Position numbers and translations under genes: made by a program
Shown here: positions 1 through 8,400 of the stretch, one piece after another
How positions within the stretch are numbered: position 1 is the first letter of the stretch
Layout: every line of letters begins with the position of its first letter
The notes under the pieces: generated by a model
The model's database searches: none
What the model was told of the DNA's origin: nothing
The model's input: the letters and a program-made list of their open reading frames with translations, nothing else
Origin: Limnohabitans sp.
Lineage (GTDB): Bacteria; Planctomycetota; Phycisphaerae; Phycisphaerales; SM1A02
Direction of reading: 5' to 3'
NCBI GenBank assembly: GCA_030054275.1
Contig: JASGCF010000010.1
Location: 1 to 24,728, forward strand
Length of the DNA stretch: 24,728 bases

Positions 1-71
1 GCCCAAAACTAAAACACTGAGGACGAAGTCCGAGCGGGCAGTGCGCGCCCCGCGTTTGAAGCGTCGAGGTT

Positions 72-92
72 CGGCGCTCCGGAGGAGCGCCG
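72..92 (-). terminator. hairpin downstream of thrS, possible terminator
   Basis: A perfect 9-bp stem (72-80 pairing with 84-92) with a 3-nt loop lies 16 nt past the thrS stop codon on the minus strand. The stem is almost all G-C. No T-run follows it on the minus strand, so it is not a classical intrinsic terminator. It could still end transcription or protect the 3' end of the thrS mRNA. Confidence 0.5.
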
Positions 93-108
93 GTCTGCCT
101 CCCACCCC

Positions 109-2298
109 TCACTTCGTCATCGCCGCCTGCACCGTGCCAGGCGCACCCGAAAGCAACCGCGCGTCGATTTCCGCGGCGATTCCCGCCACAAACGCATCAA
201 ACGGCATCTCGCCGAGGTTCGCTTCGACGCCGCGCGCGCGCACGCTGACCACGCGGTTCTCGGCGTCGCGCGGCCCAACCACCGCCATGTACGGAATCTT
301 CTCTTCGGCCGCGACCTTGATCTTCGCCTGCACGCGATCGTTGCCGTGGTCAACCGTCGCGCGCACGCCGCGCGCCTTGAGCGCAGCCACGAGTTCGTCG
401 GCGTACGCAGCACTCTTCTCGGAAATCGGCAGCACGCGCACCTGCTCGGGGTTGAGCCAGCAGGGGAATGCTCCCGCGAAGTGCTCGATCAACACGCCAC
501 AGAAGCGCTCCATCGAGCCGAACGGCGCGCGGTGAATCATCACCGGGCGGTGCGGCTTGTTGTCCTGGCCCGTGTACGAGAGATCGAAGCGCACAGGCAG
601 GTTGTAATCAACCTGCACCGTGCCGAGTTGCCACGAGCGGCCGATGACATCCTTCACCACGAAGTCGATCTTCGGCCCGTAGAACGCAGCTTCGCCCGGC
701 TCCTCACTGAACGGCACACCGAGCGTCTTCGCTGCATCGCGGCACGCTTGCTCGGCCTTGTCCCAGTTCGCTGGGTCACCGACATACTTCGTGCCATCCG
801 GATCGCGCAAGCCAACGCGCACGCGATATTCGTGCATGCCGAGCGTCGAGAAGATGATCTTGACGAGCGAGAGGCAGCCGAGGACCTCCTCGGCGACCTG
901 GTCCTCGCGCACGAAGAGGTGCGCGTCGTCCTGCGTGAATCCGCGCACGCGCGTCATGCCGTTGAGTTCGCCCGATTGCTCCCAGCGGTACACCGTTCCG
1001 AACTCGGCAAGACGCACGGGAAGATCGCGGTAACTATGCGGTTCGCTCGCGAAGATCTTCGCGTGGTGCGGGCAGTTCATCGGCTTCAACAAGAAGCCGT
1101 TGATGAGTTTGTCCGCGTCCATCACGCGATCTTGCGCGATCACTTCGCGGCCGGTGCGCTCATTCAGTTCACGCGCAAACTGCGCGCTCACGCCGTCGAT
1201 GCGCGCGACGAGTTCGCCGCACGAGCAGCCCGAATCGCAGAGTTTGGTGAGATCGTCGCCCTCGACGATCGCGGGGAACTGCGACTCTTTGTAGTAGGGG
1301 AAGTGGCCGCTCGTCTTGTAGAGATCGAGTTTGCCGATGTGCGGCGTGTAGACCTGGTGGTAACCCTGCTTGCGCAGTTCGGCACCGATGAAGTTCTGCA
1401 GTTCGTTGCGAACAATCGAGCCCTTCGGCGTCCAAAGAATGAGGCCTTGGCCGACCATTTCATCGATGTGGAAGAGGCGCAACTGCTTGCCGAGCGTGCG
1501 GTGATCGCGGCGACGCGCTTCCTCTTGAAGGCGAACATGCTGCTCGAGTTCTTCCTTCGTCGCGAATGCCGTGCCGTAGACGCGCGTCAAGCGATCGAGC
1601 TTCTCGTCGCCCTTCCAGTAGCTCGACGCAAGCGAAAGCACTTTGAATGCGCCGATTTTTCCGGTGGCGGGCACATGCGGGCCGCGGCAGAGATCTTCCC
1701 AGTTCTTGCCGGGTTCGCCGGTCGCGTACCACGAGAGCGACTTCGAGCCTGCCTCGACCGCGCGCTGAGCGTTGTCGAGCTTGAACTTCGAGCCTTCCTT
1801 TTCCAACTTCGCGATGCCGTCCGCAATCGGGAGTTCGTAGCGCGTGAACGGCCGATTCTCGGCGACGATCTTCGCCATCTCGGCCTCGACCTTCTCAAAG
1901 TCGTCGGCCGACATCACCTTCCCGTCGGGGAACAGCATGTCGTAGTAGAAGTTCGTTTCGAGCGGCGGGCCGTACACGAGCTGCACGCCCGGATAGAGCC
2001 GCTGGATCGCCTCGGCCATGATGTGCGCGCACGAGTGGCGCAACAGATAGAGGGCGTCTGGGCTCACCGTGCCGTCGCGGTTCTTCGCGGTCACGATCGC
2101 AAGCGACGAGTCGCCCTCGATCCGGTGCGCAAGGTCGACCAGTTCGCCGTCCTTCGCGAGGTTCGCGCCCGTCGCGCCGACGCGACCGCCGAGCGCGCTC
2201 TTTGCAAGTCCTGCGCCGATGGAGGCGGCAACTTCGCCCACGGTGGGGGCGCTCGAGAACTCTTTGACAGAACCGTCGGGGAGGGTGATCCGGACCAT
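109..2298 (-). CDS. thrS: threonyl-tRNA synthetase (ThrRS)
   Basis: Charges tRNA(Thr) with threonine in the cytoplasm; 729 aa. Domains in order: TGS domain (about 1-70, starting MVRITLPDGS); editing domain with the HxxxH site H88/H92 and a downstream C/H pair in LCRGPH; class II catalytic core; and anticodon-binding domain from about 620 (VRVLPISEK onward). The zinc ligands of the family are present: C409 in KPMNCPHH, H460 in TQDDAH and H589 in MIHRA. The sequence is closer to the Bacteroidetes/Planctomycetes type (GTVYRWEQSGEL, WQLGTVQVDYNLP) than to E. coli ThrRS. The frame stays open upstream to 2784, but TGS domains begin as here, so I place the start at 2298. One oddity is an insert of about 50 residues (352-405) before KPMNC, carrying C354, C359 and C361. 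No close partner gene; it is divergent from the beta-helix gene across a 49-bp gap. Confidence 0.97.
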   Translation of the reverse strand: MVRITLPDGSVKEFSSAPTVGEVAASIGAGLAKSALGGRVGATGANLAKDGELVDLAHRIEGDSSLAIVTAKNRDGTVSPDALYLLRHSCAHIMAEAIQRLYPGVQLVYGPPLETNFYYDMLFPDGKVMSADDFEKVEAEMAKIVAENRPFTRYELPIADGIAKLEKEGSKFKLDNAQRAVEAGSKSLSWYATGEPGKNWEDLCRGPHVPATGKIGAFKVLSLASSYWKGDEKLDRLTRVYGTAFATKEELEQHVRLQEEARRRDHRTLGKQLRLFHIDEMVGQGLILWTPKGSIVRNELQNFIGAELRKQGYHQVYTPHIGKLDLYKTSGHFPYYKESQFPAIVEGDDLTKLCDSGCSCGELVARIDGVSAQFARELNERTGREVIAQDRVMDADKLINGFLLKPMNCPHHAKIFASEPHSYRDLPVRLAEFGTVYRWEQSGELNGMTRVRGFTQDDAHLFVREDQVAEEVLGCLSLVKIIFSTLGMHEYRVRVGLRDPDGTKYVGDPANWDKAEQACRDAAKTLGVPFSEEPGEAAFYGPKIDFVVKDVIGRSWQLGTVQVDYNLPVRFDLSYTGQDNKPHRPVMIHRAPFGSMERFCGVLIEHFAGAFPCWLNPEQVRVLPISEKSAAYADELVAALKARGVRATVDHGNDRVQAKIKVAAEEKIPYMAVVGPRDAENRVVSVRARGVEANLGEMPFDAFVAGIAAEIDARLLSGAPGTVQAAMTK

Positions 2299-2308
2299 AA
2301 GGGCGGCG

Positions 2309-2314
2309 AGTGTA
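2309..2314 (-). promoter_or_regulatory. candidate -10 box of thrS
   Basis: On the minus strand TACACT ends 10 nt before the thrS ATG at 2298. A start site 6-8 nt after the hexamer would leave a leader of only 2-4 nt. No Shine-Dalgarno sequence precedes the ATG, and I see no recognisable -35 box. The site lies inside the 49-bp gap shared with the divergent beta-helix gene, so the two promoters overlap. Confidence 0.4.
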
Positions 2315-2333
2315 ACTCGCGAGGCGCGTGGGC

Positions 2334-2347
2334 GGTACGCTGTCCGA
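2334..2347 (+). promoter_or_regulatory. extended -10 promoter of the beta-helix gene, probably leaderless
   Basis: GGTACGCT (hexamer TACGCT at 2336-2341) is followed by exactly 6 nt and then the ATG at 2348. With a normal -10 to +1 distance, transcription would begin at or next to the A of the start codon. There is no room for a ribosome-binding site and no clear -35 element. The spacing matches the promoters proposed at 10282 and 10355. Confidence 0.45.
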
Positions 2348-3994
2348 ATGTCGATGGCGCCTCTCCTCGCGCTTTTCCCCGCGCTTCTGTATGCCGTCTG
2401 CGTCGGGCAATCTGCCGCGCCGTCGTCGGCGCCGGTGGTGGCAGCGCCCGCGTCGGTTGTCGTGGTCGACCATGACGACCTCGAGATTCGGGAATCGTGC
2501 GTTCTCGCGTTTCCCCGGGCGGTCACCGATCCGGATGGCAACGGTGTCGTCCGCATCGTGGCTGACGGCGTGACCATCGATCTCGGTGGCGCGACACTTG
2601 ACTCGGGGCTCGATCGCGCACGGCCCGACTTGTTCGCCGGGCTTGGCATTGTGGTTGCCGCGAAGAATGTGACGCTGCGAAACGGATCGGTACGCGGCTT
2701 CAAAGTCGCGATCTCGGGCGAAGCGTGTGATGGCGCGACCTTCGAGCGACTCGATCTCTCCGACAACTCTGCGCAGTTGCTCAAGTCGACGCGCGAGAAA
2801 GAAGACGCTTCCGATTGGCTCTATCCGCACGAGAACGATCGCGGTGAGCAAGTGACGCAGCACGGCGCTGGGCTTTCGATTTCGAATGCCCGCGATGTCA
2901 CGGTGCGCGAGGTGCGCGCACGACGCACGCAGAACGGCATCGTGCTTTCTTCGGTGCACCACTCGAAGTTCTACGACAACGATTGCTCGTTTCTCTCAGG
3001 ATGGGGCTTGGCGATGTGGCGTTCGTCCGACAATGTTGTCTGCCGCAACGCCTTCGACTTCTGCATCCGCGGCTACTCGCACGGCGTTTACAACCGCGGG
3101 CAGGATTCTGCGGGGATTCTCATGTTCGAGCAGTGTTCGCGGAATGTCGTCGCGCTGAACAGCGCCACGCACTGCGGTGATGGAATCTTCGGGTTCACGG
3201 GCCGCGAGGCACTTGGTGAGAAGCCGTGTCCGTCATCGAAACTTGATTTTGATGCGAACGGACTCGCATCAACAAAGTCGTCACAAGACGCGTGGTATCG
3301 CGGTCGCGGTTGCAACGACAATCTCTTTGCGCTGAACGATCTCTCGTACGCGGCCGCGCATGGCCTCGAGATGACGTTCAGCTTTGGAAACACAGCCGTC
3401 GCCAATCGCTTCGTCGAGAACGGCATCAATGGTGTGTGGTTTGGATATGCGCGCGACTCAACACTCATCGGCAACGAGTTTGAGCGAAATGTTGCTGGCG
3501 ATGTTGCGGCCGAGCATGCGCAGCGCGTGCGGCTGTGGAAGAACACCTTTCGCGAAAGTCGCGTGGGGGTAGCGCTGTGGGACGACGACGATCCAGGGCT
3601 TGCCAAACTTGCGTGGACGGTTGTGAACGGCAGCGCCTGCCAAGACAACATGGTGGTTGACAACAGCTTCTCCAGTGAACCGACAGCTATCGAGTTGCGC
3701 GGCGCGCAGCGAACAATCGTGGCGCGGAACGCGTTTACCTCGTGTGCGCGGACAGTTGCGGAGACGGATATCCCAGCGGGAAGCGAAACCGCAACGGGTC
3801 GTGAACTCGCAGCGATCTCGCCAGACGGTGAAAAGGAACTCGCGCGCAGGCTTGCCGCGCTTGATACGTTGCCCGGCAAAGCGCGCCCGATCGGCGCACG
3901 CGCAGCTCTGCGCGGACGCGACAAGATCGTGATGGGCGCGTATGGTCCGCAGGATCCGGCGGCCGCCCCGCCGACGAAGGAGCAGATGCCGTGA
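2348..3994 (+). CDS. exported right-handed parallel beta-helix repeat protein
   Basis: 548 aa. The N-terminus has a short hydrophobic stretch (APLLALFPALLYAVCVG) that looks like a signal peptide, followed by an Ala/Pro/Ser-rich linker. From about residue 45 to 470 there are repeated short strands with Asn-containing turns (for example GVTIDLGGATL, NVTLRNGSVRGF, GIVLSSVHHSKFYDNDCSF, NTAVANRFVENGINGVWFG). This is the pattern of NosD-like or pectate-lyase-like beta-helices. Several Cys residues fit an exported protein. The C-terminal 70 residues are not repeat-like. No catalytic motif is visible, so lyase, hydrolase or adhesin roles are all open. I chose ATG 2348 because it directly precedes the signal peptide and lies 6 nt after a -10-like box; the frame remains open further upstream across thrS. 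It overlaps nrdR by 4 bp. Confidence 0.82.
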   Translation: MSMAPLLALFPALLYAVCVGQSAAPSSAPVVAAPASVVVVDHDDLEIRESCVLAFPRAVTDPDGNGVVRIVADGVTIDLGGATLDSGLDRARPDLFAGLGIVVAAKNVTLRNGSVRGFKVAISGEACDGATFERLDLSDNSAQLLKSTREKEDASDWLYPHENDRGEQVTQHGAGLSISNARDVTVREVRARRTQNGIVLSSVHHSKFYDNDCSFLSGWGLAMWRSSDNVVCRNAFDFCIRGYSHGVYNRGQDSAGILMFEQCSRNVVALNSATHCGDGIFGFTGREALGEKPCPSSKLDFDANGLASTKSSQDAWYRGRGCNDNLFALNDLSYAAAHGLEMTFSFGNTAVANRFVENGINGVWFGYARDSTLIGNEFERNVAGDVAAEHAQRVRLWKNTFRESRVGVALWDDDDPGLAKLAWTVVNGSACQDNMVVDNSFSSEPTAIELRGAQRTIVARNAFTSCARTVAETDIPAGSETATGRELAAISPDGEKELARRLAALDTLPGKARPIGARAALRGRDKIVMGAYGPQDPAAAPPTKEQMP

Positions 3995-4491
3995 TTTGCC
4001 CATTCTGCAAGGCAGACGACGACAGCGTCATCGACTCGCGCGAGGCGGACGGAGGCCTTGCTGTGCGCCGGCGCCGCGAGTGCAACCAGTGCAAGCGTCG
4101 ATTCACAACCTACGAGCGGTTCGAGCGTGCAGACAAGTTGGTCGTGGTGAAGCGCGACGGTACGCGCGTGCCGTTCAACTCGGACAATGTGATGCGCGGC
4201 ATCTTGGCCGCATGCGGTAAGCGGCCAATTTCCGCGGAAAAGAAGGCGCAGATCGTGCGCGAGATCGAAGACGGGTTGAACCGCGAGTTCGAGCGCGAGG
4301 TGGCGTCGGTTGAGATCGGCCGACGCGTGGCTGCGAAACTGCGCGCGATCGACGACATCGCTTACATCCGATTTGCGAGCGAGCACGAGGATTTCCGCAC
4401 CATCGACGACATCGCAGCAGAGGTGAAAGCCGTGCAAGAGTCGCCGAAGGATTTGCCGGCGCAGACGCGGATGTTCGATGAGAATCTCTAG
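3991..4491 (+). CDS. nrdR: transcriptional repressor NrdR
   Basis: 166 aa, slightly longer than the usual 150 or so. NrdR represses ribonucleotide reductase genes when its ATP-cone senses (d)ATP. The N-terminal zinc ribbon is intact (C3, C6, C31, C34: ICPFC and CNQC), and the family motif VIDSREADGG..RRRREC is present. The ATP-cone follows at about 48-138 (VVVKRDGTRVPFNSDNVMRGI). The tail past about 145 (SPKDLPAQTRMFDENL) is a short extension. The start codon is GTG, and its GTGA overlaps the TGA stop of the beta-helix gene, so translation is probably coupled. No nrd gene lies in the window, so its targets are elsewhere. Confidence 0.96.
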   Translation: MICPFCKADDDSVIDSREADGGLAVRRRRECNQCKRRFTTYERFERADKLVVVKRDGTRVPFNSDNVMRGILAACGKRPISAEKKAQIVREIEDGLNREFEREVASVEIGRRVAAKLRAIDDIAYIRFASEHEDFRTIDDIAAEVKAVQESPKDLPAQTRMFDENL

Positions 4492-4494
4492 GCA

Positions 4495-4575
4495 CTGTCT
4501 GATGGATCGCCGAAGGCTCGAAATCTGCCAGTCGGGATGCCGTGCGGATTGAAGCCCGGTGCATCCGTCAGACAG
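4495..4575 (+). repeat. 13-bp inverted repeat with 55-nt loop after nrdR
   Basis: The arms are 4495-4507 (CTGTCTGATGGAT) and 4563-4575 (ATCCGTCAGACAG). They pair over 13 bp with one G-U. The left arm begins 4 nt after the nrdR stop codon. Inside the loop AATCTGC and GCGGATT can pair again over 7 bp (one G-U), so the RNA would form a two-tier stem-loop. No T-run follows. It may be a terminator, an RNA-stability element or a small structured RNA. Confidence 0.5.
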
Positions 4576-4719
4576 GGCCTCAAGCAGGCTGACGCTGGCA
4601 GGATCTGAGGATTGTCGCATGACCGAAGTCGCGCCTCGGCGGTGCAACTGCGCTTTCGCGCGCTCTGCCAGACTTCCGAGAACCGCCAACTGCGCAACGC
4701 TGACATGACGCCGTATCTG

Positions 4720-4746
4720 TTGCCGTCGCGTCAATTCCATTACATT
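4720..4746 (+). promoter_or_regulatory. candidate promoter of the sigma factor gene
   Basis: TTGCCG (4720-4725) and TACATT (4741-4746) are separated by 15 bp, somewhat shorter than the usual 17. The hexamer ends 8 nt before the ATG at 4755, so the leader would be absent or 1-2 nt long. No Shine-Dalgarno sequence is visible. Confidence 0.4.
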
Positions 4747-4754
4747 GGCGCGTC

Positions 4755-5432
4755 ATGGCGGAAAAAGAAGAGAACCTCACGGTCCTGCTCAATTTGGCTT
4801 CGGCCGGCGATTGGGATGCCCGCGAACGCGCATGGCGCACTGTGTACGCTGAAGTGCACGCCATGGCGCGCGGCGTACGCCACTCATACGCAGGCGGGAT
4901 TGGTCACAATCGGCAAGCCGATCAACGCAGTGCTGGTGGAGCGCCGTCCGCAGACACGATTGTTCACGAAGCGTTTTTGAAAGCGTTCGGCGGACTTGCG
5001 CAGCCCACATGGGAGAACCGCGCACATTTCTTCGGGTCGCTGGCGCGGGCGATGGCGCAGTTCCTCGTTGATTGGCGCCGCACACAAGGAAGGCAAAAGC
5101 GCGGGGGCGGAACGCAGCCAATGTTGCTTGGCGAGAACGCTGGCGCCATTCCCTCGTTTCGTCCGCTCTCGGATTTCGATCGGGCCATCAAGGAAATGAC
5201 ACCGCAGTTGCTCGCTGAGTTGGATCGGCTGCAAATGGATGCGCCCGATTTTGCGGCTGTCGTATGGCTTCGTTATGTGAGCGGGCTCGGCGTAAAAGAC
5301 ACGGCGCAGGTTCTTGGAATCGGTGACCGCACCGTGACCAAGCGTTGGAATCTTGGGCGGGCGCTTCTGCGGGTGCGGCTCGCGAAGCGCATTGGGATGG
5401 ACAACATCAACGCAGAGAGTTTGGATTCGTAG
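4755..5432 (+). CDS. ECF-type RNA polymerase sigma factor (Sigma70_ECF family)
   Basis: 225 aa. This belongs to the ECF-like sigma group (TIGR02999/Sigma70_ECF) that is expanded in planctomycetes. Region 2 lies at about 25-110, with DTIVHEAFLKAF (68-79) and WENRAHFFGSLARAMAQFLVDWRR (split 86-99 and 100-109), the family's most recognisable block. Region 4 lies at about 150-210, with the helix-turn-helix GLGVKDTAQVLGIGDRTVTKRW (starting near 177). A somewhat longer loop sits at 46-66 (AGGIGHNRQADQ...). No anti-sigma gene is adjacent; instead a Ser/Thr kinase gene follows after 43 bp. In such pairs the kinase is thought to control the sigma factor, which I infer here from position only. Confidence 0.93.
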   Translation: MAEKEENLTVLLNLASAGDWDARERAWRTVYAEVHAMARGVRHSYAGGIGHNRQADQRSAGGAPSADTIVHEAFLKAFGGLAQPTWENRAHFFGSLARAMAQFLVDWRRTQGRQKRGGGTQPMLLGENAGAIPSFRPLSDFDRAIKEMTPQLLAELDRLQMDAPDFAAVVWLRYVSGLGVKDTAQVLGIGDRTVTKRWNLGRALLRVRLAKRIGMDNINAESLDS

Positions 5433-5448
5433 CGTTGCATGACAACGC
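5432..5448 (+). promoter_or_regulatory. small hairpin between the sigma factor and kinase genes
   Basis: GCGTTG (5432-5437) and CAACGC (5443-5448) form a 6-bp stem with a 5-nt loop that starts on the last base of the sigma factor stop codon. There is no T-run. It could be a weak attenuator that lowers kinase expression relative to the sigma factor. The rest of the 43-bp gap shows no clear Shine-Dalgarno sequence or promoter. Confidence 0.3.
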
Positions 5449-5475
5449 GTTCCATCACAACGGACGGTTTCACGC

Positions 5476-8400
5476 ATGTCGACACAATCTTCGTCCAACC
5501 AATCTGATCACGCTGAGCACGATCGCATGCATGCGATGGCTGAGATTCTTGATGAGGCATTGAAAGTTCCAGAAAGCGAACGATCTGCGTGGCTTGATGA
5601 CTTGGCGCATCGAGATGCCTGTACAGCCGAGGAATTGCGAGCACTTCTTGCAGCACTTCCCGATGCGGAATCGACGAATGAGACCGACGAAGAGAAGAGT
5701 GCGGCTGTGCACGAACTTGCAAGTGAAGCGGAGTTCGACGAGCCGCGCGTTGGTGAAATCATCGGCGGATGTCGATTGACTGCGTTTCTGGGGCGCGGTG
5801 GCGTGGGCACCGTGTTTGCCGCAGATGAACTCGATCCTCCGCGCGCGGTCGCTGTAAAAGTGCTGCGCGCAAGTTCAACGCGGCCGAGTCACCTGCGTCG
5901 ATTTCGAACAGAGGCGATGGCACTTGCGCGTCTTGAACATCCGGCAATCGTGCGAATTTACGCAACGGGCGTTGCGAATCGCGTGGATCCGCGTGGTGAC
6001 GCGATTCTCGCGCCGATGCCGTACATCGTGATGGAGCGCGTTGCACCGGCTGTGAACTTTGTCCAGTGGGCACAACAGCCGAGCAAGGCTGATCCATCAC
6101 TGGGCGTGCGTCGTGATCTTCGCGAAATCGCGAGGTGCATGGCAGAAGTTTGCGACGGCATGCAGCAAGGGCACAGCCGTGGACTGTTGCACCGCGATCT
6201 GAAGCCGTCGAATGTGCTTGTTCAATCAGATGGCTGTGCAAAGATCATTGATTTCGGTGTGGCGCGATTGGTTGAGCAAAGTGGAAGTGCATCGATACCG
6301 TCTGATGAAACGGTGGCTGGAGCCTTGATTGGAACACCCGCCTACATGGCGCCAGAACAATTTGCATTGACGCCTGCCGAAATCGATACGCGTGTCGATG
6401 TTCATGCCGTTGGTGTGATGTTGTACGAGGCAGTGTCGGGGCGGCGACCCTACGAGATTCCGCGACATCTCTACTTCGATGCAGCCAGAGTTTTCCGCGA
6501 CACAACGCCAACGCCACTTGAGCGCATCGACAGCACTGTGCCGCGCGATTTTTCGGCGATTGTCGCAAAGGCCATGGCGAAGGATCGCAGCCAGCGATAC
6601 GCCACGATGGCGGAATTGGCCGATGATTTGCGTGCGTTTGTTGCTGGGCGCGCAGTGCGCGCGCGGCCAGAGTCGCAGGGTGAACGCGCGGTGCGATGGG
6701 TACGACGCAATCCCGCGTGGGCGACCGCGTTTGTGGCCACCTCGCTCGTACTTCTCGCGTCAACAATATTTTCCGCGATCTCTTGGAAGCGTGCATCGCA
6801 TCAGTTGATGCTCGCGAGTTTGGCGCGCGCGGCAATATCATCGCGCGAGTTACATGAGAAAGAACTCGCTGCGCGTCTGAACGAAGTACGCGATGCATCA
6901 CGCGGGCAAGTTCCTGAGTTCATCTTCGGCATGTTGACCGCGCCTTTCGACGGCGCCGTGCGAAACTATGCGGGCTCGAATCAAGGGCACCGCATGTCGG
7001 GACGGCTTTCGTCTGACCGCCGACGATGGATTGCCAGTGGTGACGGCGGTGTGGTGCACATCGTGGACTTGGTCACGCACGCAGTTGTGGAAGCGCGCGT
7101 TCCTGATGATCCAGCGTTTTCGTGGGCCTGTGGATTTACAGCGGACGGAACGCGTGCCTTCGTTGGTTGCGAGAAGGGGATCTATGAAGTCCTCTCCGAT
7201 GGGCGTTGCGAGCCGCGCTTCAAGGTTCCAATCGGTCAAGTGCGCGGGTTCGAGCAAACCACGCGCGGTCCCGCTGGGTTCTACTTCTTCGTTGGAAGTC
7301 AAGCGATCGCGCGATTTGTTCCCGAAGGACCGGAAGAAGCCGAAATGTTGGTGCTTCCTCGCGGTACAGGCATCGGAAACATCGTCTGTGTTGGCGATCG
7401 AATGTTCGCGGCAGCTGCCGATGCGAACTTCTACGCAATGAACATCGGAGAAGACGGGACAATTCGCAAAGACCCTGCGTTTCAGCCGCCGCGCGGACGC
7501 GGTATCGCGATTGCTGCGACAGCGGATGGCGCGCTCTTTGCGCGCGGTTTACACGATGGTCGCGTGCAGATTTTGAACCCGCAAACAGGCGCGCTTTATG
7601 ACGAGGAGTTCGTGCGTCACGATGTGAACTCACTCGCGTTCACCCCCTCTGGAAAGTACTTGTACGCGGGTGATCGCGGGGGGCGCGTACATCGTTATCG
7701 CGTTGATGAAACGACTGCTGCGCCCACGCTTGAACCAGTTTCAATACAACGCACGCAATCGACGGACCCTGTTTGGGCGATCGGTGCGATCAACGAAACT
7801 GAAGTCGTTGCGAATGTGTCGTTTGGCATCTATCGCCTCGATTTCGGACCTCGATGGGCGGCAGAGCCTCAGCAGTTTCCAGGTGGTTTTATTGTTTCGG
7901 GGTCGAAGTTTGATGGCCAGCGCGTGCGCGCGCTCGGAGCCGACGGGCGCGCATACGAACTTGATTTGGCGACTGGCGTTTGGTTGCAACTTCCGCACGG
8001 CGAACTTGGATTGGCGGGGGCGCAATCTGGCAAGATCACTGCCGATGGCACAGCGCTCATCGCGTGGGACAACAATCAACTGGTATTGCGCAATCTTGTT
8101 GATGGCAGTGGCGCGACGATGGATGCACCCAACGCAGTGGGACGACCACTGTTTGCGTGGAGTTCCGACGGAACCCGCGTTGCTTGCGTGTTCGCCGATC
8201 GAGTCGTCCTTCTTGATCGCGCAGGAAATCAAATCGGCAAACAAGAATTTGAGACGGGCATCATGCGGATCGCGGAGTGGTATGTCGATCCAAAGACAAA
8301 GCAAGATCGCCTTGTTGTCTGCGCGATTTCTGGGGTCTACCAACTGCTTGAGTTCGCCATCGACGCGCAGTCGATCCGCGCGCTTGCAACGCATGAGACT

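Larger units (their letters stand above)
4492..4754. other. gene-free gap between nrdR and the sigma factor gene
   Basis: 263 bp without a convincing gene; the open frames here show no family similarity and continue into neighbouring genes in other frames. It holds the long inverted repeat at 4495-4575 and, at its right end, the candidate promoter of the sigma factor gene. I see nothing else in 4576-4719. Confidence 0.6.

Noticed and set aside
346..2475. Open frame of 709 codons on the plus strand opposite thrS
   Set aside because: It is antisense to a complete thrS, is rich in Arg, Ala, Val and His as GC-rich shadow frames are, and shows no family motif.
2299..2784. N-terminal extension of thrS by 162 codons
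   Set aside because: The TGS domain begins at the 2298 start as in other ThrRS; the extension is low-complexity and overlaps the start of the beta-helix gene.
1895..2962. Open frame of 355 codons on the minus strand across the thrS 5' region
   Set aside because: It is in another frame than thrS, is Arg/His-rich, and is explained as a shadow of thrS and the beta-helix gene.
3088..4740. Open frame of 550 codons on the minus strand
   Set aside because: It lies opposite the beta-helix gene, nrdR and the gap, with no recognisable domain; both sense genes are well supported.
5433..5475. Independent promoter for the kinase gene
   Set aside because: No TAnnnT box at a suitable distance from 5476 and only a small hairpin; co-transcription with the sigma gene is simpler.
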